This document shows, one piece after another, positions 11,920 through 25,800 of a stretch of DNA of 64,000 bases. The notes below the pieces were generated by a model. That model did no database searches. It was not told the DNA's origin and saw only the letters and a program-made list of their open reading frames with translations. Position numbers and translations under genes: made by a program. Each line of letters opens with the position of its first letter. The stretch's first letter is position 1. Origin of the DNA: Phoronis australis (taxonomy: Eukaryota; Phoronida; Phoronidae); NCBI GenBank assembly GCA_002633005.1, contig NMRA01000380.1, positions 369,131 to 433,130 of the forward strand, written 5' to 3'.

Positions 11920-12689
11920 GTATGTCGGATTAATTTATAAAACAATAAAATAGTTATTAGAGACTTAGAGACAAGTCCCATGGATAGACATACAGGTAAT
12001 TGAGGGGCACTGGAGCAGGCCGAGTCACTCAGAATTTTCAATTTCAAATCTGCAGCAGAGTCGGAAGGGTCTCGAGTCTCAAATTGCCCACTATATGCCA
12101 GTCACAAAGCACCGTAGCTCTAGCTCTGCCTCTATCCTTCGACATATGTATCATGGCTTCTCGGGACCTCGGCTTTTGGGCATTGAGTGTGCTTTGGCAC
12201 GTGTTCTCTTGAATTTTGCCACAAATCCATATTCTGTCAGAGACAAAAAATTTTTTGATCCAGACTACTTATGAAATTGGTCTGAAGTAGTTTGTTTACA
12301 GCCACTAGGTGTCAGCTGGGGATATTGTTCCTATACTGCCCGAGGTGTGAGTTACATGGGCTTGGAGAGAACTGCACTCCAATTGAACCCATTTATATTG
12401 ATTTATTTTTGATTATGAACTTTCCTGGATCTGTTCAAGAACTAACAGTTCGTTATTGCTCGAGACTTCTAAGGCTCTACAAGTTGACTTGTCAGATGCG
12501 GCGTTTTATTTGTCGAGCACGGTCTCGAGGATTAGCTCAATAATGGCCAGTTCTTAGCAAGACCAAAAATCACTTCTGAGGTGGGACTGTAAAGTTTGTC
12601 TGGGTACTCATGTGTGTTGTACTGTATTTCTGAAAGGCCTTTCGTACTAACGTCGATGCGTCGATGATTTGGGGAGTTGCAGTCAACAT

Positions 12690-13080
12690 GAACGCTTAAC
12701 CCTGGGCCTGGATCGAAGTTAAGAGCTCCAGTTAACATCGCAGTTAACAGGTGGATTTAATAGCGCAGCATCGACGCTGCGATGCAGTATGAATGGTTAA
12801 CTTCGGTCCAATCGAAGTTATCGCCAGGTGCCACGGTTATCGTCAACAGTTACAGGGCAGTGCCATCACTAATCATGAGCTGCTTATATTTTGCTATAAT
12901 AATAACCAATCGATTTAAAAATAAGTTTAATGTCATTTAGCACATGTAAATGTTCCCAAATTGTTACATTGAAAAAAATCTTAGCGTGCAGCGCTACCTT
13001 GTGATAACTTCGATGTCAACAGCGTCACCAACCGTTTACTCTTCGATGTTCGTTAACTACTGAAGCCAGTATGAAAAAAA
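12690..13080. repeat. Dispersed repeat with ATCGAAGTTAA motifs
   Basis: CTGGATCGAAGTTAAGAGCT at 12711 and CTACCTTGTGATAACTTCGA near 12993 recur in the same order at 40790-41035 (TTGGATCGAAGTTAACAG, then CCACCTTGTGATAATTTCGA). Internal inverted ATCGAAGTTA / TTAACTTCGG pairs near 12795-12820 suggest a small inverted-repeat element. The boundaries are approximate. Confidence 0.5.
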
Positions 13081-13529
13081 AGTATGAACGGTCCAGTTAA
13101 CTGCGTTGTTTACGTCAACGCTCCACTCAGACAGGACTTAAGTCAATACCAAAGGGCCTTGATAGTTTTCCAGAGTTTTATGACTGAGGGGCCAGTCAAC
13201 AGAATACACAAACTCCTACATAGGCATGGGCATTTTGCCTTTGTGCAGGGCTTTCAGCTTTTCATACACCACTGAGGGATACCTCCTAAGCTTTACTTGC
13301 TGAATAGACAGACTGACTAATTGGCAAACATGCTTCATTGGGCTAGTGCCACCAATCAATTACTAGACTTGCTCACAAAAGGACCAGCTGTGTTTATTGC
13401 CCTGTTATGTTCCTTGTAGTGTTACTGATTTGCCAGTTTACCATACTCTGTGATTATCTGAAAAGTAAATTCTGTTCTTCCCACCTTGTCAGTGTCAGTC
13501 TAATAAACAGGTTTTGCAGGACTCTAGAA

Positions 13530-13690
13530 TGAAAATTGGAAATTTGGCTAACTTCGGAACATTGTATCTCAGAAATGGATGATCGGATTTACATGAAAGT
13601 TTCAGATGCTACGCTTTAGGCACTGTTCTTCGAAATATTTTAGGAATTGTTTCACGGGACACACTTTTGCATGAGGAGCTATAAAAAATA
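13530..13690. repeat. Dispersed repeat (AAATTTGGCTAACTT family)
   Basis: GGAAATTTGGCTAACTTCGG, ATCTCAGAAATG, CACTTTTGCATGAGG recur in order at 22315-22460 and, inverted, at about 29450-29600. The family is clearly dispersed and diverged. I saw no protein homology in it. Confidence 0.6.
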
Positions 13691-16219
13691 TTACTTAAAT
13701 GGTAATCATGAAAACATGAAAAGTTAATTAAAAACAAAAAGATAATTAAAAATTGTTACAATATTTTTGAGATTTCATTTTGAGCATTTATATCAAAACA
13801 AAATTTGATTATTTTCTTCATACTATTATGTATTCTGCCAGGATTGTACCTCAATTCTTTTTTGTTAATTATCATTAAACTCAAGACATGATCACATGAC
13901 CCAAGCAACGACAGGTCTACCAAAGCTTTCTGTTTTCAGAAAATATATTTACTTTCTTGAGTTAATTCAACAAATTTGTATACATTATGCTGAATGCACT
14001 AACTTCTGGATATGGTCCTGCATCTCTTTGATTGAAAGTAGAGGGAGCTCTACACAGCACAAAAGGGATCTTTAGGCCTAACTGGTCCCTGGTCCTAGCA
14101 TGACACTGCCCTAACATCACAGGAATCCTTTGTCTGAACTTATTTAGCTTCTGTTAGCAGGTTATGTAACATTGGGTAATAACTCTTAGTAGGGAAACCT
14201 CAATCTTAACTGCAAATTCTTCTGTTAGTCATAACATACCAGTATATATGTGTGTGTACCTGGGTGTATGCAATAGTGGAGTATCTTTTGATAGAAAGAA
14301 ATTTAACCACAGTCTTTTGCAGACTTGATTTCTCATTGCTCACTTGGGTGTAACAGGTTTGTTATGGGGGACAAGCTTTGGGAGGGGGAGGGGAACAATA
14401 GAGATATTGTAAATACATAGGACTTATGCAGCTGCAGTTTCCACACCTGAAGGCAGGTGGTGCCTCGGGCAGTATTTATTCTGGACAACACTTCAGCTGC
14501 CAAACCTATAAGTGTAGGTGTGATTGTTCAGTCATTGATTTCTCTACCACAAGGCCTGGCTTTTAGCTTGAAGGCAACTTTATAATTTACAAGTAGTGTT
14601 ACCCGAAAAATGTTGGTAAAAAAAATTTATTGTCAAGCAAATTGCAAAAGAAAATCTGAACATTTTTAGCGGTGTATAATGCACCCATGACTGCAACACA
14701 AACGATGTGCTTCTAAGGGTGTTAATTAGTATCATGTAATAAATAAAAAGGCCTCTATGGGGTGCAGCGTCAGTCAGATCTGTATGAAAAGGCACGTCTG
14801 CTTGGTAGAAACTTATTTGCCAAATTTGACGAACATTCATCTTGAAATTTGAAAGCTATTGAGCCATTGGTAAAAGAAAAAATTTTCCACCACTTGGGTA
14901 TGCCATAGGGTACGGACTCATCTTAAAATCAATGTCACAATGAGGCTAGATTGGAACACTAATGCCAAATTTCATAAAAAAACCAGAACCATTGCTGGTG
15001 TTGTCAGATGGCGCTGGTGATTTGTATTCCACTGACACCGATTGCTCTGGCATTTTTGCTGAAATAGGCCTTGTGCTTTTCCAGACCAATATTTTTCAGT
15101 TTCCCGAGGTGACATGGGCCAGAAAAATAGATTGACTCTAAATGTAAATCTCAATTCAAAACAGTACAAATGTTCTTTTTCTAGCAAGAATATTCATTTA
15201 TGATCAAGTAAAAATGCTTCAGGACCAAATTTGATCGATGGCTGCCCAGTAGGAATATTATTTTTTTACGTTTTAGGTAAACATAACCAGAAAACAATCC
15301 ATGCCAAATTACGTGGTCTGGACGTCGCAAGTATTGCTAAATTTGCAGGATCCATGCGACAGGCACAAGCGCATCGCATGGTCATCGCCTATGGGACACA
15401 GTTCCATTATTTTCTTGGTTGCGTCTTTGTTGGACATAACAATGCAGGTCACATGGATATCGTATGTTAGGCACACATCAGCCCATCGCCGATAAATTCT
15501 TACCATTATTTTTATAAAAGGAACAAAAAACAAAGTGAACAATGGATACGCTTATCTATCGATATCTGTGCGACGACCTTGTGACCTAGTTTCCCTTGGG
15601 TAACGAAGACATGAGTTTTATCTTAGCGGTGGTGAAAGTATGGAAGAATAATGTCAACATGATACAAGTCATTGGTTGTATTAGTGGAATATTTTAGGTT
15701 TGACGTAGTCCCCAGTACGATGCTTATTAGGCAACTGCAGCCTGAAGCCGTCATTTTGGAAGTTTTGAAAATCCCATAACTTTCTTATGTATCGATTAGT
15801 TTTGGAAATTGAGGTATCATTTTTGCTTCAGTTGGGTAGCTGTATCGTGTTACACCGTCAGACTTGTTCAAATCCTTTAAAAAAATCACTTGGGGTTCCT
15901 AGTTATAGGGTTATAGGGATTGTGATTTACAAACTTTATGGAACTGCGGTAGCAGATCAAAATCGATCATGAAAGTTGACACATGAAATGAGGTACCAAA
16001 ATACAGAAAGAAAATAATTCAGATAATTATTGGAATTTATTTACTTGAGTTTTTCTGTATTTTGCAGTACGACATTGTGCACTGTGAGCGGAAGTAGAGT
16101 AACAATCACCATGGTGACCCTGAAACTTATTATCACAAGTCTCAGTTGTAGTGCAAATTAATGGGTTAAGAACTAATGAAAAATTATTAAAAGGTCTTTG
16201 ATATTGTTCCTAATTTTAG

Positions 16220-16344
16220 TTGCAGACACACCGAGACACCCAGCATTCATATATGAGTTTCAGTTGTCACCTCCTTCTAAATTACAAGGAGACAAACCAA
16301 AGAAGGAAAATGTTGGAAAATGCAAGCAATACAAAAAGTTGAAG
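16220..16344 (+). CDS. Internal exon of the same plus-strand gene
   Basis: A phase 1 acceptor (TTGTTCCTAATTTTAG) leads into ADTPRHPAFIYEFQLSPPSK and a lysine-rich end (KPKKENVGKCKQYKKLK), followed by donor TTGAAG|GTAAAG in phase 0. Forty-one full codons are open, and the phases match the exons on either side. Confidence 0.75.
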
Positions 16345-17846
16345 GTAAAGAAACATCTCTTGGTGCTTAATTTCTTCATTCTTTACACTACTGTACACAT
16401 TTTATTAACATTTTGGCCAGTTAAAGCTTAACCAGCAAGAGGCACTACTTCTGATTTCCAAACAATCAACATTGAATGCTTCGTAGCAGTAGAGATTTGA
16501 ATAGCCTGATTTTTTACGAGATGGGTGCCAGTCGGTGATGCCACTAAGGTTAAACAGAAAAATCACACGCAGTGCACACCATTTTTGACACTACAGTCTA
16601 TAGAACTATGTTTGTCATTAAAAGTTGACCTTTTTTATTCTATCAATGACAAAAACACTAGTTAACTAAACGAAATAAAACAGAAACTCGTGCATTGCAA
16701 CTGCTGTTCCATTGTTGAGTAGTCCCATTCCTTAGTGCCCTCTTTTGGTTTCGTGAGTCGTAATAGGTTTACTAAGCTTGTGTACCCAGTCTCATAGTAG
16801 ATCAATTGTCTACATAAAAATACAGTCGGTTTTGATAGTACAGATGGAATTCACAATGCATCAAGTGGTAGATTGTCATAAGGTGTTGTCCTCTATCACA
16901 CAGGGCTGATGTAATTTCAGGACCAAAGGCCAATCTCAAAAGTTCGCCCAACCATGCATTTGGCCATGCCAAAGGGCACATTACAAAAAAAATTCCCATT
17001 TGGTTTCAATTCCAAATTGAGGCTGAATCCAGATACTAGTCTAATCCACTGTTTAGTAATTACCCACAACCATCTGTCTGGCATCACGACTCACAGACCT
17101 ATTATCTATGGTGGTTCAAACAGTTCTTTAAAAAATTATCCCAACCTAACTTATGAAAAAATCAATTTAAGAGTACCAACACTTAGTAAAATCCCCAGTT
17201 CATGACAAGTCAAATTACATTAGCCAGTGTTTTGTTGACACTAAGTCATCACTAATATGGTGCATTGCTCTGACGCACAAAAGGTTGTAAAAATTTCTAA
17301 TACAGTGTATTTTTATTGCGACTGTCACAGGATACATGTGCTTTATATTGAGACTGTGAGGAAGAGTTGACTAAAAACTCAAGATTTGAGGGAACCTTTT
17401 CCTATGAAACTGGGTAATGTTTTCAATATCCACCATGCAAATTTTCCCAAATATATGACCAGGACGTATCTTAGGAAAAAATTCCTCGGCCTACGGCTCG
17501 GCTTGTTTGTATGGGTATCACAGCACTGAAAAAGTGGGGGAGTAATAACCCCCCACCCCCAGGCCCCTATGGTATGAGCCACCCATGCCCATGGGCAGTG
17601 CAGCACTGAAATAAGTGAAGAGTCTATAACCCCCCCCCCCCAAGCGCCGCCCATGGTTTGTAGCAAACTAGTGCCGTAATACTTTAGGTACTTCATACCC
17701 CACGCTTTTACATAACGCTAAGTTGCCTTCTCAGCTATAAATCACTGTAAGCCACTCGTCCAACTTACCAAAATAAGTCATTATTGCCCAAGTCATTGCT
17801 TTACAAAATTTTTGGAGTGATGATGCAGAAGCCATTTTTCTTTTAG

Positions 17847-17972
17847 ATTATCAACAGGAAAAGGCTCATTACCTTAATAAATCAGATGCGATTTGAAATG
17901 GCCAAGATTAGGAAAAGGCAAAAGGCAGTGCGTGAAAGGATGTCTGCAACCAAGCCAATCACAGAAGAATGA
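17847..17972 (+). CDS. Terminal exon of the same plus-strand gene
   Basis: Acceptor CCATTTTTCTTTTAG is followed in phase 0 by 41 residues and a TGA. The peptide starts IINRKRLITLINQMRFEMAK and ends in a basic amphipathic stretch (KIRKRQKAVRERMSATKP), likely a short helix or coiled coil. With the two exons before it, the visible C-terminus is about 149 residues. The gene converges on AP5B1, whose stop is at 19670. Confidence 0.75.
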   Translation: MINRKRLITLINQMRFEMAKIRKRQKAVRERMSATKPITEE

Positions 17973-19669
17973 GCTATTTGTTTGCAAACTGAAAGCGGAT
18001 ATAAACCTCTCTTCTGTCAACAAAAACAAATTTTAGTTTAGAGCGCTTGACATTATAAAAGCTGATTTTAACTGAGATTAGAAACAACTTCTGGGTTTGG
18101 GAGGAATGGACAGTTCGCTATTGCTCAAGTTCAGGCTCAAATGAGTTGCTTGTCGGAATGTGCCATTTCATGCACCAAGCTGTCAGGTCTTCTCAACAGC
18201 CAGATGTCATCATCATCTGCGAGAAAGTTCATACTAGCTTTATACAACAGTGTGACGTCCAAATCAAATGCCGTATTCCACACTCTCGCTCTTCTCAGCC
18301 ATTAGGTAAGATTATCTTGATTGTACAATGGTGGCGCTGTGGGCAAGACAGGCTTCGCGGTCTTTTGTCCTTCAGAACCGTCAAGAAGGGGTGAAATGAG
18401 TCGTCGGCTGCATCCATGGATATTTATCCAGTTTATCCCACTTCCTTGAAACAGCATTGCAGCCCATGGCACAGCAGTAATACTTTCCCGGCACGACTTT
18501 AAGATGATATAAAACAAAGTATTCAGACGACATGTGGTAACATGTGAATCTACATAGGAGCGAAAGCGAGGCTGGTGACCTGCCTGCCACCATATCTGGA
18601 GGTGTGCCGCTATTTTGCACCTCATGGCATGGGAGAGCGATAAATGCGGAAGGTGAGAATTGCAAGTTTCGTTGATGAAAAAGGGGTTTATAACCACTTA
18701 AGATATTACCGTAAACGTTGGGGTTAACGCCCTGGGCGGTAAAATTTGCAAACCCAAAAAATCGGGGGTGGGCGGTTAACCAGACATGGGCGCTTAAACG
18801 TGAAATTTCAAGAAATCCAGGGTGGGTGGTTAACTGAACATGGGCGTTAACCTGAACGTTTACGGTATTTTCAGCTTTTTAATTTATTGTTATTGCTAAT
18901 GTTTGAAATTAAATAATTTTATGTACACATATATTTACAAGTTATAGATTCTTTTTAAAAGACGTCATCTAGAAAAGTCTTTTGCAGTACAATTGTGATT
19001 GTGTCTGTGTGTGTCTAGACAAGAGCAATAAAAAGATTTGTTAAGTGTACATAATATATTAATTCTTTAAGTTAAGCATAACAATTACATAAAGAAAACC
19101 ACCGGTCAATGACTATTGAGTGATCTTCGTACCAATTTAACTCTATATAATTTTTATAATAGAGTAAACTAATAACAAACTCTTTGATCAAATATCGAAA
19201 CCATCAACTAGTCAAGACATCAAAAATCTTTTGAGTTCGCCAGAGTGATTCAGCATTCAGACAACAGGTGGCCTTAATGTGAAACAATTAGACCTAGCAG
19301 TTGTTCCCAAGCCTAGATATCACTTCCAATTTGAGCAAACAAAAAGGTGAGACCGATAACAAGTGGCTGAAATCAAAAGTTGAAGTGTGGTAGAGAATGA
19401 GGTGTTTTTTGCCCCCTTTCACTAAAAAGTGATTTGAAGAGTTCATACTCAATGCTACAAAATAAACATATCCAACAGCATTTCCCATCACCACGGCTGG
19501 TGAAAGCCGAATCCATTGTCTGGATAGTCTTCCCTCAAAAGGGAAATTAACAGGAAAGTTAGTAAGGTGGCGAGGCCATTTTGTGAAAAACTTGGTGCCC
19601 TTAGTTACTAACAGTTACTGTTGCTGTTAACAGATAGCCGTCATTCTAATCCCTGAGGACACTGATGCA
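17973..19669. other. Convergent intergenic region
   Basis: This lies between the stop of the plus-strand gene (17972) and the stop of AP5B1 (19670, minus). It contains a 161 bp inverted-repeat element at 18707-18867 and an AATAAA near 19026 that could serve the plus-strand gene. Overlapping open frames on both strands at 18146-18697 have no recognisable protein. Confidence 0.5.
18707..18867. mobile_element. Small inverted-repeat element (MITE-like), GGGCGTTAAC family
   Basis: The left end TACCGTAAACGTT (18707-18719) is the exact reverse complement of the right end AACGTTTACGGTA (18855-18867). Inside are repeated GGTTAACGCCC / GGGCGTTAACC and GGGTGGGCGGTTAACC units. Related interior motifs occur at 31.2-31.6 kb, 58.1 kb and 63.0 kb. 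There is no coding capacity. Confidence 0.7.
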
Positions 19670-19830
19670 CTAAAAGTTGTCCTTTGCTTCATTAAATAAA
19701 GTATTCAGCCAATCAGACACTAGGGGGAGGACCTTCCAGTTGTCAGTCACAATTGTGAAACACCTTTCGTTAATTTTCAACAATAGGTGGTGCTGTGGTG
19801 GAAGCAAAATTCCAACATGATGAATGACAT
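19670..19830 (-). CDS. AP5B1: AP5B1 terminal exon
   Basis: 161 bp, phase 1 in, ending in TAG at 19670-19672. [20 protein letters not shown] and [18 protein letters not shown] match the family C-terminus (IHLPPDSKLLLRLE and RTDDW.VLPL..DYL). Acceptor TATCTTTTTATTTCAG. Confidence 0.92.
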
Positions 19831-22800
19831 CTGAAATAAAAAGATACGAAAACCCAAGCTTAAGACATTTTTTTAAAAAGTGACGAATTTGGAACGGCTA
19901 AGCAAATTTAAAACAGAATTAATATAAAACTGGAATGAAATCAATCTGTGCCAAGATACGATACCAGTCAGCATTCTAGCTTGACTCACAAAAAGGCACC
20001 TTTACTCTCTGAAGGAGTTCTGTGTGGGGGAAAATATTTCCCCAGAGTAGTGAACTGAGTTGAAACTAGTTCTAATCAGATTGGGAGTTTCTTGTTTGGT
20101 GAGGAGAATCTAGTGTGCATTTTGAAGATATTCACATTAACGGGTTGCTGCCTGGGCCTCCAATAACCTAATTTTGAAACAATACTGATTCATAATATTT
20201 CAAAAATGTTGGACATATTAACTAGTCAAAAGGGTGTTTAAATTCCAACTGTGGATCACGCTCAAGAGAAAAGGGCGTTATACTTAATGAACTTTAAGTT
20301 AAATATCTGTTTTGTCTTTTTTAAATTCAAGTTTAAAAAAAATAATTGCAGGTAGTCTGGTACTTGTACCAGATGTACGCAGGCCGCCAATGCGGGCCCA
20401 GTGCACTGCCACCTGGAACCGTTTTATGTTTCATTAATATATAGTTAAAACTGAGCTGAGAGCTAGAAACCTGACTCAAGGGTCCAGCAGTGTGGCCAAG
20501 TGGGACTCAAATTCACGACCTCGAAAATTCATCGAGCGTAACGTTTTAGTTGCTCATGCTTTCAAAAAAGAAAACCCACCAAAGACCAGCAAAAATGATG
20601 CACGATCTTTTTTTACTCATTGCTTGCCAAATGATAGGGTATCAAACGTTGCCTACATGTCATTGTGCAGCTTAAAAAATCTTTGCTAAATTTGATTCGG
20701 GTGGACACTTTTAGCTAGTGGCTCCACATCTCCAAATGAATCGAGTAAGCTTTAGGTTGTATAGCTTTAACAGCTTTTAAAAAACACCTTCCAAAGCTAA
20801 ATAGTAAGTCATTAAAGAACTTGAAGAACACTTTATCAATGAAAACTACTAAATGAAAATCACAATCCAGTCATACCTTTTGGATTTGAGTAGACCGTAA
20901 ATCGCTTCAGTTTTGATAGGACAGATTTCAGAACATGAGATGAATGGGACTCGTGGCTCCAAGCGGACTGTACGCACTGGCTGCTGTAAATGAAATTATC
21001 ATTATAATAAGTATGTGAAGAATATATGTAGCATTTATGAGAGATGCTGGATAGATTTGACAGAGGTTAAATGTCTTGTGCAAATGGCAACTAAATTTGT
21101 TGAGGAACGGCAAATCTTGGATAATGGAACTACATGGGAGTGATTGTAAATGACCTAATTAAGGTAAATCAATTCTGAGGCAAGAGGGGACTCCTCGATT
21201 GACATGGAAAATAGAAGATGCATCAAGCAATTAGACAAAGTGCTTTTTGCAGGGGCAAATGAACACGAATTACAAAGCGAATCACCAAACCAGGAAAACT
21301 ATTTTAATAAAAAATAGCACTGTTAGGATTATATTATAGTGTATGCTAAATGTATCGCTATTACGTTATGAGACTGATGAGTTACGATGCCTCAAAGCTG
21401 AGCGTATCTGCGCATGTGCAGGCTTTAGCATGGGCGGTGCACCACAGGGGGGCTGGGGGGGGCTTTAGCCCCCCACTTTTTTCAGTGCTGGGCTGCCCAG
21501 GTTTAGTCACATGGTAATCCCTGTGACCTTTAAACTGGACAATGATGAACAGAATGACTGAAGCCTGCACATGCACGTATAACGTTCACAATCAAATATA
21601 ATTTGAGACTAGGAAAATACTCGAGGTGTTTCCTATGGGCTCAAAAATGAGCACCAAACCTCCATGAACTAACTTAGCTCTATGTTTTATAGACTTAACT
21701 AACCACTGCGTTTTAAGCTTCGTGCAGAGTAGGCAGAGTTCAAACCTTCGAAACCATGGATCCATCTAAGAACCTCAAAAACAGGTCAAAAGTTCAACCC
21801 TTTGCAGCATTGTAAACATGAGTAATTCTTGACTGGTGAGGACAAGTTGAGTAAATACACAAAGAACACATTACCTATTTTCTTTGCATGTAAAGTTTTC
21901 CCATAAAAGGCTAAACAGCTGCTGGCCAGTCATTTCCACACCAGAGGGTACTGGCAACAGTAGGAACAGGTCATCGAACTGCACAGTGATTGGTTCTAAC
22001 AGACACTCACAGGTGATGCCACTTGACGAAGTGAAGACGGCCCTAAAACACAAATGACTTTTCATAGCATGCTTCACACACCGGAGACATAAACAGTAGA
22101 AGGTAACAGTCCAATATTGGTACATTAAGACAAATCTCTTGGAGCCAGAACTTCCATCGCACACTCGCAGAGCTGAATGAAACCAAATCAGCTCCGAGTG
22201 TGATTTCAAGCAAGAGAATATAGTTCGAAAATATATTCACAGGTATGGAAATCATCAAGAAGTGACATTGGCAGTTAAGGATATGTACAGGGTGGGTCAC
22301 TGAAAAGCGATATGGGAAGAAAATTTCAAATTTGGCTAACTTAGGTACATCATATCTCAGAAATGTCGGATGGGATAAATATGAAACATTCAAATACTAT
22401 GCTTCGTATACTGTTCATGAATTGTTTTTAAAATCCACTTTTGCGTGAGGGAATATCAAAAATAAGACCTTTAATGGTCTTTATAAAAAACTCACCAGTT
22501 GCATAACATGAAAACTGAATCATAATTCAGAACCACATATTAAAAGTGCAAGTCACGAATCATTTTAATTGTAAAGCAGCAGCTCCACCTTTTGTTCTGG
22601 CAGGAAACCAACCCCTTACCTGACCTCACTGCTGTGGCCAGTACTTCAAGTTGACCTTACCTGATGTTAATAGATGAAGGAACAGGCTCCTCAGGGCACA
22701 CCGGCAAGGAAATAAATTTTCCTAAAACATTAACAAGAAATCCAATTAGAGGTATATAGCCTTCTAACAAAACAATTTTATTTTGAACAGCCAAAGATTC

Positions 22801-25800
22801 TTTGATAATTGCAATGCAAACATGAGTCCAGTTACTAGTAAACAACCTGAACACAGGAGCCACTACACAAAATAAGCAGTGCAGAAAGCGGCACGATTAA
22901 ATTTGTCAAAAATCTACTCTTTTGAGGTGGCTAATGCATCTAGTATAATTTCTCTAGTGACAGTTCTCAAGCAGCAGTTCAAAGTATTGACAGACATTTT
23001 TTTCTTAATTCCTTTATGAAAGCTCAGAATTCTAGTGATTTGTTACAAATTGAGCAATGCTGATCTACACTTTTTTAGGAATTGTAAAGTTCAGTCTATT
23101 CACCGACAAACTTTTGGTTGCTAACTTGACCAAACTTGTTAGAAAACAAAAAGTGCCAGCGGAGATAGGTAATGAAACATGACCAAGCACTAGCAGAGTA
23201 CACTCGCAAAAAGTTTGGCATCACCAAACAGTTTTGTCATGTTTGCTAACACGTTTCACTGATTTTGCCAGTGCAGACAGAACTACGAATTTTAAAATCA
23301 GCGCATATGTAAACAACGACATATTGATCGACGGTTTATGCTCTATAAACCAGATCTTAGCCAACGATAATGCCACCCTCAGGCTGCTCATTAATTAGGC
23401 TATGCATATACGGTTGAATCATGCTGAACGCTATCTCAACAGAAACCTTGGTTCATTTGAGCTCCAACTCTTTTGATTTCTGATCTCTCCCCTCAGAATG
23501 CAGTTTGATGTGTACCTGTACAGTCTGTTCTCCACCTGTGTCACCCAATTGAATAATAAGAACTTTTGCTTTTGTCTTGAGAATGATTTATAGAGAATAA
23601 ACCAAAACGTCAATCAATATGTTGTTTACCTTAGCTCTGATTTTAAAGTTCGTACTCATATTTTGGCCAAAACATTTAATGTAGACAGAACTTTGTGTTT
23701 TTAAATGCAAAATAAAAACGTACCAAAAGCACGAAGAAAATTTGCCGTCCATTACAATCATCTGAAGGGACTAAAATGTTAAATCAAGCTGTTTTAATAA
23801 ATTGCTGATCATTATTCTTAAAGTAATGGTGCAAAGTGTGTTATTTAGCATCTTTTCTTTATTTGGATGTTTTCATCGTCAATCACTTACCTTCACTGTC
23901 CGTAGTCAACGAAGAAATGTATAAATCTGAAAGAACAGCAAAAGACCGAACAGTCAAAAATACTAGCAAATAAACATCGTGCCCAAAAACTCCAACAGGT
24001 AAAGCAACACGGTGAGAAAAACCAAGTCAATCAGAAAAATCCATTTAAAACGCTAAGATGACCAAAAGTCATCGAACATTAACAATCATGGTAAAAATTC
24101 TTCAATTTGGGACAAACTTCCACATTTCTATTTTCTAGATGCTTAACATGTTGTTGCAAATGTTGTTTGGTAATAGCTACACCATACAAACCGTGCTAAA
24201 AGCAAACTAACCTTGCCTGAAAAGTTATTTTATTTAGAAATTTGACAAAATGAAATTTCACCTGTCCGCCATATTATGTGTGCTTAGAAGAACTGTCTAG
24301 TCCAAAACGTTCCATAAATTCATCAGAATTTGTTTGGTTCTGTTGATTAAGTTATAGCAAAAAAATAGGAAGAAACTACGACAAAAAAAACACTAAAACA
24401 GTTCAAAAAATTAACAGATTTTTTCAAAAACTTGCCTATTTTCAACAAAAAGATTTCGTAGACATGTTTTGAAAACTACATCAGGATTTTTATTCCATCA
24501 TCTGTCGTATAAAGAGGCTTACTTTTAATTTCCTGGTAACATTTGGGGGTCTCAATGTGAAGAGCGATAGCGTAGATGGTGTCAAACTCGCAATCTTTCA
24601 CCTGTTAATGGAAATAAAGCATTAACTCCTACGGATACATGCGAAAGAAGATCGAAATGCCAGCAAGTGAAAGTGGAGTCGAACCGGCGCATCTTGACCT
24701 CACAGTGCGACGTGCTAGTGTCAGTGATGAGTCTTACTTTGTCAAGTGCTTCCAGTTTTGTGTTTGCAGACAGAAACAGCTGAGTTACCATTGGCAGCCA
24801 GTTGTACCAGGTCAACCACCTTAGACATCCGAATGGTTCCCAATGACGACTTCAGGGTTACAGGCCAATTGGATGTTTTAGCCGGTTAACCCAGTAGTTT
24901 CGCCAAAGGCAATCAAGCGCAGTCATTGTAAACTCGCCTTGTTTTGCAATTTGGAAATAAAACTAAATCACGCTTGTATTGGCATATCCTTACCAAAGCG
25001 ATCTGATAGGAGAGCTTGATGGTGGGCCTAAACTGCGGAGAAAGGACGCAGGTTCTGTACAGACTCAACAAATTGGTTTCTTTCGCAACGACTGGAACAG
25101 TTGGTGTCAGCGTATCGTAGTTGGTCTCTAGTTCAATTCTGCAACCATAACATCAATATGTGCATAACGAAACAAAACATTCCATGAATAGGTTCATTTA
25201 CCAGGGCCCTCAATGCCTCCATTTTGGGGACAAATATCAGCCCCATTCCCATATGAAAAATATTTTAAAATCATACGACAATCCACTCATGAGAACCAAT
25301 AATTTCCCCTCCAATGATTAAAACTTTCCCTCGTGGTTAGAATCACTTCTGCAAAATGTTAGCACTGGCTACTTGAGGCACTGACGATGAAGGGTGGTCA
25401 CAGGCACCTTTCCCCTCGGGTGAGCAAGAGCTCTGTTTTTAGACACAAATTCAAGCTCGATTGTATAGAAATACCAGTGAGCAAGCAGTACAACCAAAAT
25501 TTCGAATGATTTAAAAATAATTTAAAAGTGTATGATCGAAAGGCTGCAGCATGAAGTCCCTTTGGTCAGAAAATTGGTCCTGCTCAGATATTTGACTGTT
25601 TTTGGCAAAAATTTTAGTAGACTGAACTTTATGCTCACAAGAGCAGTAGAATTTTCAAAAAATCCAAGGCATCATCAATTGAAAGTAAATTCGTTTGGTG
25701 GTAGTCAGTATGGCAAAAATTGTGAAGAAAATTGGGTGAAATTGACGCCAGTAAATAGTAAATTATTTCGCAAAAAATAATTGCCAAATTGTCATTTTCT

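Larger units (their letters stand above)
11920..16219. other. Intron with dispersed repeats
   Basis: This stretch lies between two exons of the plus-strand gene. It holds a repeat shared with 40.8-41.0 kb (12690-13080), a dispersed repeat at 13530-13690, and at 14690-14760 a fragment (ACAAACGATGTGCTTCTAAG, GGTGTTAATTAGT) of the family whose arrays sit at 37 and 44 kb. No further exon is supported. Confidence 0.5.

Noticed and set aside
18400-18600. Candidate last exon of AP5B1 (KYYCCAMGC region)
   Set aside because: The true terminal exon at 19670-19830 carries the family's conserved C-terminus and an in-phase stop.
18146-18697. Overlapping open frames on both strands, one with CCAMGC resembling the start of a THAP domain
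   Set aside because: No further THAP residues follow, the frames overlap each other, and the AP5B1 stop and plus-gene stop lie outside; probably chance in a GC-richer stretch.
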